Assembly (NCBI GenBank): GCA_030681195.1
Contig: JAUXXJ010000018.1
Span: forward strand, 124,001-188,000
DNA: 64,000 nucleotides
Origin: Rhodocyclaceae bacterium
GTDB lineage: Bacteria > Pseudomonadota > Gammaproteobacteria > Burkholderiales > Rhodocyclaceae
Direction: 5' to 3'
This document shows positions 20,468 through 29,093 of this stretch, piece after piece (the stretch's first letter is position 1; the number at the start of each line of letters is the position of its first letter). The notes beneath the pieces were generated by a model. The model was not told where the DNA came from. It worked only from the letters and a program-made list of their open reading frames with translations, and did no database searches. The position numbers and the translations under genes are program-made.

Positions 20468-21856
20468 ATGACGGCCTACGTCGTTTTCGTCGCCACGCTG
20501 TTCTCGATGTGGATGATCCGCACCCACGGATTGGAAGCCGCTTTCCTCAAATCGTGGATTCCGTTCTTCCTGCTGATGCCGTTCGCCTTCTTCGTGAACA
20601 TCCCCGGCCTGCCCGATCCGAATTTCATGGAAGCCGCGATCCTGCCGATCCTCTTCGTGCTGCTCGTCACCCAGAAAGACGAGATGCGCGTCGGACTGAT
20701 GGAGGTTCTGGTCGCGAGCTATCTGGTACTGCGGGTGGTCATGGATTACCAGAGCCGTGGCTATGCGGACGCCCAGAACTATGCGTTCACCCTGTTCTCT
20801 TCGCTGCTCGGCCCCTACCTCCTGGGACGTTACATCATCAACCGGCGCGCAATGGACATCGCCACGGCACGCCAATTCGTGCTCATCTTCATCATCCTGT
20901 TCCCGATGTTCATCTACGAGCTGATTTTCTGGATCAGCCCGATCTACAAGGTGATGTTGTCCTTCTTTCCCTTCGCCACCCCGTCGATGTCCCTGCGCTA
21001 CGGCATGGCCCGCACCTTCGGCCCCTTCGAACACCCAATTCTCGCCTGCGTCATGATCGTCGCGGTGTATCGCCTGCACCGCTGGCTGAGCTGGTCGGGG
21101 GAATGGGACAAGCCGCAGGGCGGCTGGCTCGGCTGGCTAGACAACCAAACCCACTGGATGCGCATTCCGCTCAAGTACAAGATTTCGATCATCCTGATCC
21201 TCATGGCCATCATGACCATTTCGCGGGGTCCATGGATCGGCGCATTCGCCGGGGCGATCCTCGTGGCAGTCGGCAACTTCAAGAACCGCAAGCGCTGGCT
21301 GTGGGTTGCCATTGTCGTGCTCGCGCTCGGTGCCGCCGGCGGCAAGGTGGCGCTTGACATCTACACCACGCCGAAGGGCGGGCAGGAAATCAGCGGTGAA
21401 GCCAAAACCATGCTGTATCGCAAGGAACTCGTTGAACGCTACAAGGAATACATGTACGAGAAGATGTGGACCGGCTGGGGTCTATCCACCCGCCCCAAGG
21501 TCAAGGGGATGGAATCGGTCGATAACGCCTTCCTCGGCATGGCACTGCAGCACGGCATCCTCGCCCCGGGCCTGTTCATCATCATCTTCCTCTACGCCAT
21601 CGCTTCGCAGATCCGCTTCGGCCTGAGGTCACCGCCGGGCGAACCGCCGATCGGCTTCACCTTCGCCGGCATCTACCTCGCGGCCTTCGTTTCGTTCGCT
21701 ACGGTCTATATGGGTTCGCAAACCGAACCCATGCTGTTCCTGCTGCTCGGCTGGGGCGAAAGCATCAAGAACCGGCTGCGTGAGGAGCGACACACCCACG
21801 CGACCAGCCCCATGTCATCGCCGCCTCGGCAACCATTCCGCAAAATCCTTTACTGA
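20468..21856 (+). CDS. O-antigen ligase/polymerase family membrane protein (Wzy-like)
   Basis: A 462-residue polytopic protein with about ten helices, and a large periplasmic loop near residues 300-360 (GEAKTMLYRKELVERYKEYM, WTGWGLSTRPKVKGMESVDN) that resembles the catalytic loop of WaaL/Wzy proteins. The MTISRGPWIGAFAGA segment with its arginine is the second conserved feature. It opens the rightward EPS arm. A polymerase role fits the neighbouring flippase and Wza; ligase activity cannot be excluded. Confidence 0.8.
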   Translation: MTAYVVFVATLFSMWMIRTHGLEAAFLKSWIPFFLLMPFAFFVNIPGLPDPNFMEAAILPILFVLLVTQKDEMRVGLMEVLVASYLVLRVVMDYQSRGYADAQNYAFTLFSSLLGPYLLGRYIINRRAMDIATARQFVLIFIILFPMFIYELIFWISPIYKVMLSFFPFATPSMSLRYGMARTFGPFEHPILACVMIVAVYRLHRWLSWSGEWDKPQGGWLGWLDNQTHWMRIPLKYKISIILILMAIMTISRGPWIGAFAGAILVAVGNFKNRKRWLWVAIVVLALGAAGGKVALDIYTTPKGGQEISGEAKTMLYRKELVERYKEYMYEKMWTGWGLSTRPKVKGMESVDNAFLGMALQHGILAPGLFIIIFLYAIASQIRFGLRSPPGEPPIGFTFAGIYLAAFVSFATVYMGSQTEPMLFLLLGWGESIKNRLREERHTHATSPMSSPPRQPFRKILY

Positions 21857-21864
21857 GAATCGCC

Positions 21865-23910
21865 ATGTCACTCACCCGACTCTGCCGCCACCTCGCCACC
21901 GTTGCCATCATTGCAAGCGGGTTGGGAATTTCCGCGTGCGATGACAGCGAACTTACAGAGCGCTCGGCGTCCACCACCCCGCCACTACCCGCCCAGCCGC
22001 TCCCGGCACCAGGGCTTGACATGGCGGCACGCGAGTTTGAACTGGCGCAGAACCGCCTCGGCGTCAATCTGCCACCGGTGTTCAGCTGGACCAACACCCC
22101 GATGTACGCCGACCTGATGCATCAGGCACGGCGTTTCGGCACCCCCGAGACCCCCTGGGACGAGCGAGCCCTGCTCGGCGAGGACGGCTGGCCGGTCGGC
22201 GACTTCGGCATCATGCTGACGTCGAGCCAAGGCAGCCTGTCGACCAACGGCGGTATCTACACGGTTCGCTTCAAGGGCCAGGCCAGGGTCCGGCTGGTTT
22301 CATCGCGCGGCACGCTCGGCACGCCAGCCTACGACCCCGCCAGCGGCATCACCCTAATTCCGCTTGAGCTGCCGAATCATGCGGAACAACTCGTCCTGTC
22401 CTTCACCCAGACCCGTTCATCGATCAAGGATCTGCGCGTCCTCCGGCCCGGCTACGACGCTGCCAATCCGCCGCTATTTACCCGCGAATTCCTCGACCAC
22501 ATCGCGCCGTTCAAGGTCGTCCGACTGATGGACTGGCTACGCACCAACAACCATCCGGTCAGCCACTGGTCGATGCGTTCGACCGATGCCACCACCCATT
22601 ACGCCTCGGACAAAGGCGTGCCTTGGGAGCATGCCATCGAACTGGCGCGCGTTGCCGGCAAGGATTTGTGGATCAACATTCCCGGCCAGGCCGACGACGA
22701 TTACGTGCGCAACCTTGCCACCCTGCTGCGCGAGCGACTGCCCGCAGAAACAAAGCTCTACGTCGAATACAGCAATGAAGTCTGGAACAGCATGTTTTCG
22801 CAAACCCGTGAAAACCTCGCTGCAGCGGTTCGCGAGATCGAGACCGACCCGGCCTCGCAGCTCAACTACGACGGCAAGAACAACAAGGACCTCTGGCGCT
22901 TCCGCCGCATTCCCCAGCGCGGCAAGGAGATCAGCGACATCTTTCGCGCCGTGTTCGGCGATGCGGCGATGATGACGCGGGTGCGGCCGATATATGCGGT
23001 GCAGATCGTCAACACCTACGCCACCGGACTCGCCCTCGACTACATGGCGAAGGTGCATGGCCCGCCCAGCCGCTATTTCTATGCCATCGCCGGCGCACCC
23101 TACTACAACATGGGACCCGTGCAGCGCGACGAGAATCTGAGCACCGATCAGGTGCTCGCCGCCATGTCGGACTCGATAGACGCCATGACGAAAATCAGCC
23201 ACATGGAGAAGAACCTGGCGCTGGCGCGTTGGTACCAGCTGCCCTTCGTCGCCTACGAAGGGGGTGCCGACACCTTCGGCCCCGGCAGCCTGACGGCCAA
23301 AAAAGCCGCTGCGCTCGATCCACGCATGGAGGGCCTGTGCCGCCGCCATCTCGACAACTGGTACGCAAACGGTGGCGGACTGTTCATGTGGTTCATGGCC
23401 GGTGCCGGCAAATGGGATACCCCTTACGGCACCTGGGAACTGACGCCGGATCTCGCCATCACCGACACGCCGAAGATCCGCTGCCTGAACGGCGTGCTGG
23501 CCTCGGACAGGCCGGCGGTCAAGTCCCGCAACAGCGTTCCCGGTCGCATCGATGCGCTCGCCTATGCCGGCAATGACCCACCTTATTCTGAAGCGAGCCG
23601 TGATGTAGTGCGCCATGGCCGTCCCGGCAATCATGTCGACTACCTGATCCATGCACCGACAGCGGGACGCTATCTGCTCTCCCTGCATGCCGGAGCAAAG
23701 GGGAAAGGCAACCGCATCGAGGTCTCGACCGCCTTCGGCAGTTCGGCGGGTGTGATCGAACTGACCGACGGCGGACTCGATACCTCGACGCGTTCACCCC
23801 CGGTGGAGGTCTGGCTGCGCGAAGGTCTCAATACCGTCCGTCTCAGGACGATTGCATGGGGCGGGCCCTTCGAACTACGACAGATCGAAGTCAGACAGGC
23901 CGAGGAATGA
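21865..23910 (+). CDS. putative glycosidase-like lipoprotein with C-terminal carbohydrate-binding-like domain
   Basis: A 681-residue lipoprotein: signal peptide with lipobox GISAC (Cys25), then a low-complexity proline linker. The central region (about 200-540) looks like a TIM-barrel glycoside hydrolase, with VRLMDWLRTNN, LWINIPGQADDDYV, LYVEYSNEVWNS (candidate acid Glu) and PFVAYEGGADTFGP (candidate nucleophile Glu). Residues about 570-675 resemble a jelly-roll carbohydrate-binding domain. Asp26-Asp27 after the lipid cysteine suggests inner-membrane retention. It starts 9 bp after the Wzy-like gene. It probably trims or releases EPS; the exact family is not recognised. Confidence 0.6.
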   Translation: MSLTRLCRHLATVAIIASGLGISACDDSELTERSASTTPPLPAQPLPAPGLDMAAREFELAQNRLGVNLPPVFSWTNTPMYADLMHQARRFGTPETPWDERALLGEDGWPVGDFGIMLTSSQGSLSTNGGIYTVRFKGQARVRLVSSRGTLGTPAYDPASGITLIPLELPNHAEQLVLSFTQTRSSIKDLRVLRPGYDAANPPLFTREFLDHIAPFKVVRLMDWLRTNNHPVSHWSMRSTDATTHYASDKGVPWEHAIELARVAGKDLWINIPGQADDDYVRNLATLLRERLPAETKLYVEYSNEVWNSMFSQTRENLAAAVREIETDPASQLNYDGKNNKDLWRFRRIPQRGKEISDIFRAVFGDAAMMTRVRPIYAVQIVNTYATGLALDYMAKVHGPPSRYFYAIAGAPYYNMGPVQRDENLSTDQVLAAMSDSIDAMTKISHMEKNLALARWYQLPFVAYEGGADTFGPGSLTAKKAAALDPRMEGLCRRHLDNWYANGGGLFMWFMAGAGKWDTPYGTWELTPDLAITDTPKIRCLNGVLASDRPAVKSRNSVPGRIDALAYAGNDPPYSEASRDVVRHGRPGNHVDYLIHAPTAGRYLLSLHAGAKGKGNRIEVSTAFGSSAGVIELTDGGLDTSTRSPPVEVWLREGLNTVRLRTIAWGGPFELRQIEVRQAEE

Positions 23911-23958
23911 TGCACCGCCAAGCCTGCGGCGCTTTACACCGGTCATCAATGGATCTGC

Positions 23959-24171
23959 TCAATCGATCCGCCAATCCTCGATGGGCTCCCATCCGTCCAT
24001 CAACCACTGACGACCGACGGACAGCTCGCTCTGAACCATGTTGGGCTTCACTTCATGAAGCCCTCTCGGTGCTTCATGAACGTCGTGGGCTGAGGTCTCA
24101 CGCACATAAACCGGTGGGTAAACACGCAACTCGATTGCGGCTTGCTGAAGGGGGGAATGAATGCGGTTCAT
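23959..24171 (-). CDS. 70-residue protein of unknown function with its own EPS-type promoter
   Basis: Starts at ATG 24171 behind a good AGGAG site 6 nt away. The product is soluble, with a charged middle and a tryptophan-rich C-terminus (WLMDGWEPIEDW). No family is recognised. Its promoter has the same two-block EPS motif as the divergent PEP-CTERM/EpsD operon, the best argument that it is a real gene of the EPS regulon. It could be a small regulator or an unanchored structural peptide. Confidence 0.55.
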   Translation of the reverse strand: MNRIHSPLQQAAIELRVYPPVYVRETSAHDVHEAPRGLHEVKPNMVQSELSVGRQWLMDGWEPIEDWRID

Positions 24172-24237
24172 GACAGTCTCCTGATGACGTTGGTTTTTGG
24201 GGGCGCCTTCCCTGTCGGGTGGCGTACAGGTGATTGC

Positions 24238-24281
24238 ATTCAAGCGCCGCGCCGGTGCAGCTTGTGAAAACTTTGCAAACT
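24238..24281 (-). promoter_or_regulatory. EPS regulon promoter motif, copy A
   Basis: On the minus strand AGTTTGCA is followed after 5 bp by TTCACA and 19 bp later by TTGAAT, 67 bp before the small-protein ATG. Confidence 0.6.
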
Positions 24282-24323
24282 TTTCGGAAACGATGCACGC
24301 CATCGATTACCTCGCCAGGACAA

Positions 24324-24368
24324 AGTTTGCAATCGCTTCACAACTCAATGCAGCCGATGCCGTGTAAT
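24324..24368 (+). promoter_or_regulatory. EPS regulon promoter motif, copy B
   Basis: AGTTTGCA, 5 bp, TTCACA, 20 bp, TGTAAT, 48 bp before the ATG of the PEP-CTERM/EpsD gene. It lies back-to-back with copy A, the AGTTTGCA blocks being 43 bp apart. Confidence 0.6.
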
Positions 24369-24415
24369 CGCCTCCGATGCATTGATTTCAATCTCTGACC
24401 TTGAGGAGCCCCGTC

Positions 24416-25786
24416 ATGAACCTACGAATCTACCTGCGCATCGCGCTGATGGTGCTCCTGCCCGCCTGGGCGACCCTCGCGCGCGCCGACCTCACCGTAG
24501 ACTGGGGCACGGTCGCGACGCCGCTGAGCAGCGAAGTGACCTTCTCCTTCGCCCAGTACGACATCAACCGCAACTTCACCGACCACTACAACTTTTCGCT
24601 CGAGGGTGGCAACAGCGCCAGCTACTCGGTGACCTTCAACTTCGACCCCTGCCGCAACGGCTGCGGCAGCCCGGATCTGTCCTTCGGCATCTACGATCTA
24701 AATGGCAGCCTTATTTCGAGCACCGGCGGCACCATCACCCTCTCCGCCGGAAACTATACCTTCCAGGTCAAGGGCAACGGTTTCGGCGCCGGCAATTCCG
24801 TCGATTACTGGGGATCGATTACCTTCGCGGCATCCGGCTCCTCGCCGACCAACCAGACCATGGTCTCGCCGGCCCCCGAGCCCTCGACGCTGATCCTGAT
24901 GGCCGCGGGCCTGCTGGTCTTCGCCTGGAAGGCCCGCCGCCATGCAGCCGCCGGCCTGGCAGGACTGGCCGCACTCGCCACCCTGCCCGCCTGCAGCCCC
25001 TTCGAGACCAGCGCATCGGCTACCCCCGGCCAGGTGATCGCGCGCGTGGGGGGCAGCGAGATCTCGATGCTGCAGTTCAACCATGCGATCGAGCGCATGG
25101 GCATCCCCAACCCCGGGCAACCGGTGCGTCAGGAAGTCGCCACCAAGCTGGTCGACCGCGAGCTGGCAGTCCAACAGGCGCTGGCGCAAAAGCTCGACCG
25201 CCAGCCCGAGGTGATGCTGCAGATCGAGGAAGCGCGGCGCGACGTGCTGGCGCGCGCCTATGCCGAGCGCACGGCCGCGACGGCCGCGCGCCCCGACGAC
25301 AACACCCTGGCCCGCTACTACGCCCAGCACCCGGCACTGTTTGCCGAGCGCAAGATCTTCCGCCTGCGCGAAGTCGTGCTGCCCGCCGACCTCAAGGAGA
25401 TGGCCGAGGTCAAGCAGCGCCTGGTCGAACGCCAGCCGCTGGACAAGATCACCGCCTGGCTGCGTGCGCAGAATCCCGCCTTCAACGAGCAGGTGGTGAT
25501 CCGCGCCGCCGAGCAGCTACCGATCGAAGCCCTGCCGCGCCTCAACAAGGCACAGGAGGGCGAGACGGTGGTGTTCGAAAGCCCGCGCGGGGTGATCGCC
25601 TATGTGGTGATGAGCGCCCAGCCGGCGGGCGTGACCTGGGAAAGTGCCAAGCCGATCGTGCGCGACCACCTCGTCAAGCGTGCCGGCAAGGAGGTGGTGG
25701 ATACCCGGCTGCGCGAATTGCGCAGCCAGACGGCCATCGCCTACCTCGGCGACTTCGCTGCGGCTCCCCCGACGGCAACACAATGA
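24416..25786 (+). CDS. fusion of a PEP-CTERM (FxDxF-type) exosortase substrate with EpsD-type peptidyl-prolyl isomerase lipoprotein
   Basis: A single uninterrupted 456-residue frame. Residues 1-24 are a signal peptide; 25-150 form a beta-rich domain with the FxDxF-type segment NFTDHYNFSL; 154-156 are the PEP motif, followed by a hydrophobic helix (158-171) and ARRH, the complete PEP-CTERM sorting tag. The chain then runs on into a second hydrophobic stretch with lipobox LPAC (Cys193), and residues about 205-440 are an EpsD-like SurA/PpiC-type domain. An internal ATG (24899, residue 162) could start EpsD separately using the sorting helix as its n-region, but no ribosome-binding site precedes it. 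ATG 24416 has GAGGAG 7 nt upstream. Exosortase and EpsI follow. Confidence 0.8.
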   Translation: MNLRIYLRIALMVLLPAWATLARADLTVDWGTVATPLSSEVTFSFAQYDINRNFTDHYNFSLEGGNSASYSVTFNFDPCRNGCGSPDLSFGIYDLNGSLISSTGGTITLSAGNYTFQVKGNGFGAGNSVDYWGSITFAASGSSPTNQTMVSPAPEPSTLILMAAGLLVFAWKARRHAAAGLAGLAALATLPACSPFETSASATPGQVIARVGGSEISMLQFNHAIERMGIPNPGQPVRQEVATKLVDRELAVQQALAQKLDRQPEVMLQIEEARRDVLARAYAERTAATAARPDDNTLARYYAQHPALFAERKIFRLREVVLPADLKEMAEVKQRLVERQPLDKITAWLRAQNPAFNEQVVIRAAEQLPIEALPRLNKAQEGETVVFESPRGVIAYVVMSAQPAGVTWESAKPIVRDHLVKRAGKEVVDTRLRELRSQTAIAYLGDFAAAPPTATQ

Positions 25787-25796
25787 GCATCGGCGC

Positions 25797-26678
25797 ATGA
25801 CCACCGTCCCCGCCGCATCGCTGACGACCGCCGCGCAGCGCCAGGCAAATGCGTGGCTGCGGGGACCGGCGCCGCTGATCGCCGGCTGGTGCCTGCTGTT
25901 CTTCCCGGTTTATCGCGCCGCATGGCAGGGCGAATGGCAGGATGAGGCCCACGCGCACGCCCCCCTCATCGGCCTGATCGTTCTGGCACTGCTATGGCGG
26001 TTGCGCGCGCGACTCGCCGTCCTGCCAGCGCCGACTTTTGCGGTGCCGGGCCTGGGGCTCTTGCTGGCCGGGCTGGCGCTTGCGGTGATCGGCGACGTGC
26101 AGGAAATTCCCGCGCTGGCGCTGGCCGCGCAGATGCCGGTGCTCGCCGGCCTGCTGCTCGCCCGCCACGGCCTGCCGGGTCTGCGCCTTGCGTGGTTTCC
26201 GCTGGTCTATCTCGCCTTCATGATCCCTTTGCCCGGCATCTTGATCGATGCTCTGACACAACCGCTGAAGGAGATGATTTCCCTGGCGACCGCCCAGATT
26301 CTTCACGCCGCCGGTTATCCGGCGGCGCACAGCGGGGTGGTGCTGGTGGTCGGCCAGTACCAGTTGCTGATCGCCGACGCCTGCTCCGGCCTGCATTCCT
26401 TCATGGCCCTGCTGGCACTCGGTGTGCTCTACGTCCATCTCACCCCGCGCAGCGGCGCATGGCACAAGGCTGCGCTGCTGCTGGCCGTGGTGCCGGTGGC
26501 GCTGGCCGCCAACCTGCTGCGCGTCGTCGTCCTCGCCCTTCTCACTTTCCATGCCGGCGACGCTGCCGGCCGCCAATGGCACGAGATGGCCGGGATCGTC
26601 ATGTTCCTGGTCGCCTTCGCCGGCCTGCTCGGTCTGGACGCCGCACTGGCCAAACTGAGGAAGCGGAGCGCCGCATGA
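25797..26678 (+). CDS. exosortase (EpsH family, XrtB-like)
   Basis: Integral-membrane cysteine transpeptidase that cleaves PEP-CTERM proteins. The 293 residues give about eight helices. The catalytic triad is visible: Cys196 in ADACSGLHSF, Arg242 in AANLLRVVV and His262 in RQWHEMAG. The order EpsD-exosortase-EpsI is that of EPS-linked exosortase loci. A copy of the 24-bp repeat encodes AVLPAPTF (residues 74-81) in the loop before a helix. The start at 25797 lies 10 bp after the upstream stop; the subtype (XrtB rather than XrtA) is inferred. Confidence 0.88.
   Translation: MTTVPAASLTTAAQRQANAWLRGPAPLIAGWCLLFFPVYRAAWQGEWQDEAHAHAPLIGLIVLALLWRLRARLAVLPAPTFAVPGLGLLLAGLALAVIGDVQEIPALALAAQMPVLAGLLLARHGLPGLRLAWFPLVYLAFMIPLPGILIDALTQPLKEMISLATAQILHAAGYPAAHSGVVLVVGQYQLLIADACSGLHSFMALLALGVLYVHLTPRSGAWHKAALLLAVVPVALAANLLRVVVLALLTFHAGDAAGRQWHEMAGIVMFLVAFAGLLGLDAALAKLRKRSAA
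26016..26039 (+). repeat. 24-bp dispersed repeat in the exosortase gene, copy 7
   Basis: Perfect match to the consensus (CT variant). It is read as AVLPAPTF. Confidence 0.88.
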
Positions 26679-27394
26679 GCCAAACCCTGCCATCCCTCGG
26701 CCGCAACCTGCTGCTCGCCGGCCTGCTGATTGCCGCGGCCATTGCCGCCGACTTGCTGCGCAACGCCGTGAGCGCTGCGCCCGAGCAGGCGCCCGATCTT
26801 GCGCGCCTCGTCCCCGAGCGGTTTTCCGGCTGGCAGCTGGAAACCGGCACGATCCTGAGTCCGATCCAGGCGGCGCCGGATGCACTTACCGGCACCTATG
26901 CGCTAACGCTGGAACGCGTCTATCGCGACGCCGACGGCGCACGCATCATGCTCTCGATCGCCTACGGCAGCCGCCAGCGCGGCGACCGCCTGCAGGCCCA
27001 CCGCCCCGAGTATTGCTACCGGGCGCAGGGCTTCCTGATCGGCGCGGTGCAGGATGGCACCCTGGCGCTGGCCGGCGCCGCGCTGCCGCTGCGACGCCTG
27101 CATGCGGAACGGCCGGGGCGCAGCGAACCGGTGAGCTACTGGCTGACCGTTGGCGACCAGGCGGCCCTGCCCGGCGTGAGCCGCAAGCTCGCCCAGATGC
27201 GCCAGCTGCTGTCCGGTCAGATTCCCGACGGCGTGCTGGTGCGCGTTTCGTCCATCGACTCCCAGCCCCAGTCCGCCTGGCGCCAGCATGACCGCTTCAT
27301 CACCGACCTGCTCTCGTCGCTTCCCGCCGCCGAACGCGAACGGCTGGCGGGCCGGCTGGCCTCTTCCTTACCTGCATACCGGAGTCAGACATGA
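26675..27394 (+). CDS. EpsI family exosortase-associated protein
   Basis: A 239-residue protein with an N-terminal membrane anchor (about 8-25) and the EpsI domain: LVPERFSGWQLE at the start, and the conserved HRPEYCYRAQGF motif with an invariant cysteine near residue 115. EpsI is often fused to exosortase; here it is separate but overlaps it by 4 bp, and overlaps the next glycosyltransferase by 4 bp. Function in EPS biogenesis is established genetically in Methylobacillus-type loci, but its biochemistry is unclear. Confidence 0.85.
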   Translation: MSQTLPSLGRNLLLAGLLIAAAIAADLLRNAVSAAPEQAPDLARLVPERFSGWQLETGTILSPIQAAPDALTGTYALTLERVYRDADGARIMLSIAYGSRQRGDRLQAHRPEYCYRAQGFLIGAVQDGTLALAGAALPLRRLHAERPGRSEPVSYWLTVGDQAALPGVSRKLAQMRQLLSGQIPDGVLVRVSSIDSQPQSAWRQHDRFITDLLSSLPAAERERLAGRLASSLPAYRSQT

Positions 27395-28407
27395 ACACGC
27401 CCGCCCGCCCGCTGGTTTCCGTCGTCATCATCGGCCGCAACGAAGGCGAGCGTCTGTCGCGCTGCCTCGCCTCGGTGGCCGCCATGGATCACGCCGAGAT
27501 CGACATCGAGACGCTCTACGTCGACTCGGCCTCCACCGACGACAGCGTGGCACGCGCCACCGTGGCCGGTGCGCGCGTCATCGAAGTGCGCCCCGAGCGT
27601 CCCTCCGCCGCGCTCGGCCGCAATGCCGGCTGGCAGGCGGCACGCGGCGAATTCGTGTTGTTCCTCGACGGCGACACCATCCTCCACCCGCAGTTCGTCA
27701 ACCGCGCCCTGCAGGCCATGCGCAACCCGCAGGTCGCAGTGGTCTGGGGACACCGCCGCGAACTGCATCCCGAACACTCGATCTACAACCGCGTCCTCGA
27801 CCTCGACTGGATTTACCCTGCGGGAGAAAGCGAGTTTTGTGGCGGTGACGCCCTGATGCGGCGTAGCGTGCTGGAGGCGGTCGGTGGATTCGACGCCAGC
27901 CTGATCGCCGGCGAAGAACCCGAAATGTGCCGTCGCATCCGGGTCCATGGATTTGGCATACAGCACATCGACGCCCCGATGACCGGGCACGATCTCGCCA
28001 TCACACGCTTTGCCGCCTACTGGAAACGCGCCTACCGCGCCGGCCACGCCTACGCCGAAATCGCGGCCCGCTTTCGCCACAGCCCGGATCCAATGTGGCT
28101 CAAGGATTCGCGGCGCAACCTGATGCATGCCGGCATATTGACGGGCTGCCTTGCCCTGCTGCCGGTGTCGCTAGTCTGGCCCGTCGTTGCGGTCCTCGTT
28201 GCCGCCTTCCTCGGCCTGCTTGTCGCACGGACCTTCCGCCGTTGCCAATGGAAATCGCCAGACCCGGCCACGCGGCTGCTCTATAGCATTCACAGCCATC
28301 TCCAGCAGATCCCGATAGCCCTCGGTCAGTTGTCGTATCTCATCAATACGCATCGCGGCAGAAACAGCCGGCTGATCGAATACAAGGGCACCAACTCCGT
28401 TGCCTGA
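27391..28407 (+). CDS. glycosyltransferase family 2
   Basis: GT-A glycosyltransferase of 338 residues. It has VSVVIIGRNEGERLSRCLASV at the N-terminus, YVDSASTDDS, the metal-binding FLDGDT (DxD) and GGFDASLIAGEEPEMCRRIR. One or two C-terminal hydrophobic helices (about 255-290) anchor it to the membrane. Its start overlaps the EpsI stop (ATGA). It likely adds a sugar to the EPS repeat unit. Confidence 0.86.
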   Translation: MNTPARPLVSVVIIGRNEGERLSRCLASVAAMDHAEIDIETLYVDSASTDDSVARATVAGARVIEVRPERPSAALGRNAGWQAARGEFVLFLDGDTILHPQFVNRALQAMRNPQVAVVWGHRRELHPEHSIYNRVLDLDWIYPAGESEFCGGDALMRRSVLEAVGGFDASLIAGEEPEMCRRIRVHGFGIQHIDAPMTGHDLAITRFAAYWKRAYRAGHAYAEIAARFRHSPDPMWLKDSRRNLMHAGILTGCLALLPVSLVWPVVAVLVAAFLGLLVARTFRRCQWKSPDPATRLLYSIHSHLQQIPIALGQLSYLINTHRGRNSRLIEYKGTNSVA

Positions 28408-28423
28408 CGGTTTGTTGGCAACA

Positions 28424-28467
28424 AGTTTTCAATCGCGACACATCGCGTTTCGCCCGGCAGGTTGAAT
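28424..28467 (+). promoter_or_regulatory. EPS regulon promoter motif, copy C
   Basis: AGTTTTCA (one mismatch), 5 bp, GACACA, 19 bp, TTGAAT; 30 bp before ATG 28497. Confidence 0.55.
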
Positions 28468-28496
28468 ACGCTCCAGACAGTTCGCTGGAGCGCAAG

Positions 28497-29093
28497 ATGC
28501 AACCCACCCATTCGATAAAAGGATTTCTGGCCACCGCCGTCAGACCGCTGGCCAGCCTCGGTGGCGGGGGCGAGAGCCGCCTGCGCCAGTTCTGGTCTTT
28601 TGCCAGGCTGGCCGCACGTTTTCCAGAGCTCGATCCCTCCGTTGTGGTGCTGGGCCACCCGGAGCTGCATGGCACGCGACGCATCGCCTTTGGCCGCGAT
28701 CTTTACCTTTACCGCGACCTGTATCTCGAAACACGGGGCGAGGGCCACATAGCCATCGGTGACGGGGTTGTGCTCTCGCGCGGCGTACATCTGGTGGCCT
28801 TCGAATCCATCGAAATCGGCGCCGGCTGCATGATTGGCGAATACGCCAGCCTGCGCGACGCTAACCATCGCTTCGGCCCCGGCCTCGCGCCGCGCCATGC
28901 CGGGCACGAGACTCTGCCCATCCGCGTCGGCTGCAACGTCTGGATCGGCCGTGGCGTGACGGTGCTGCCCGGTGTCTCCATTGGGGACGGCGCGGTCATC
29001 GGTGCCAACGCCGTGGTCACCCGTGACGTGGCGCCGGGCACCGTAGTCGCCGGCGTACCCGCCCGGCCCTTGCATGCGGAGGGGAAGTCATGA
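28497..29093 (+). CDS. hexapeptide-repeat acyltransferase
   Basis: A 198-residue left-handed beta-helix transferase with repeated [LIV]-G-x4 turns: HIAIGDGVVLSRGVHLV, IEIGAGCMIGEYASLRD, and the C-terminal IRVGCNVWIGRGVTVLPGVS, IGANAVVTRDV and GVPARP. The DANHRF histidine is the probable catalytic base. It is of the WcaF/maltose-acetyltransferase type and likely O-acetylates an EPS sugar. It is first gene behind promoter motif C and overlaps the next gene by 4 bp. Confidence 0.83.
   Translation: MQPTHSIKGFLATAVRPLASLGGGGESRLRQFWSFARLAARFPELDPSVVVLGHPELHGTRRIAFGRDLYLYRDLYLETRGEGHIAIGDGVVLSRGVHLVAFESIEIGAGCMIGEYASLRDANHRFGPGLAPRHAGHETLPIRVGCNVWIGRGVTVLPGVSIGDGAVIGANAVVTRDVAPGTVVAGVPARPLHAEGKS

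Noticed and set aside
20383..21357. Long alternative open frames overlapping the Wzy-like and other EPS genes
   Set aside because: They are high-GC shadow frames, Arg/Pro-rich or Gln/His-rich, without family features, opposite or out of frame with recognisable proteins.
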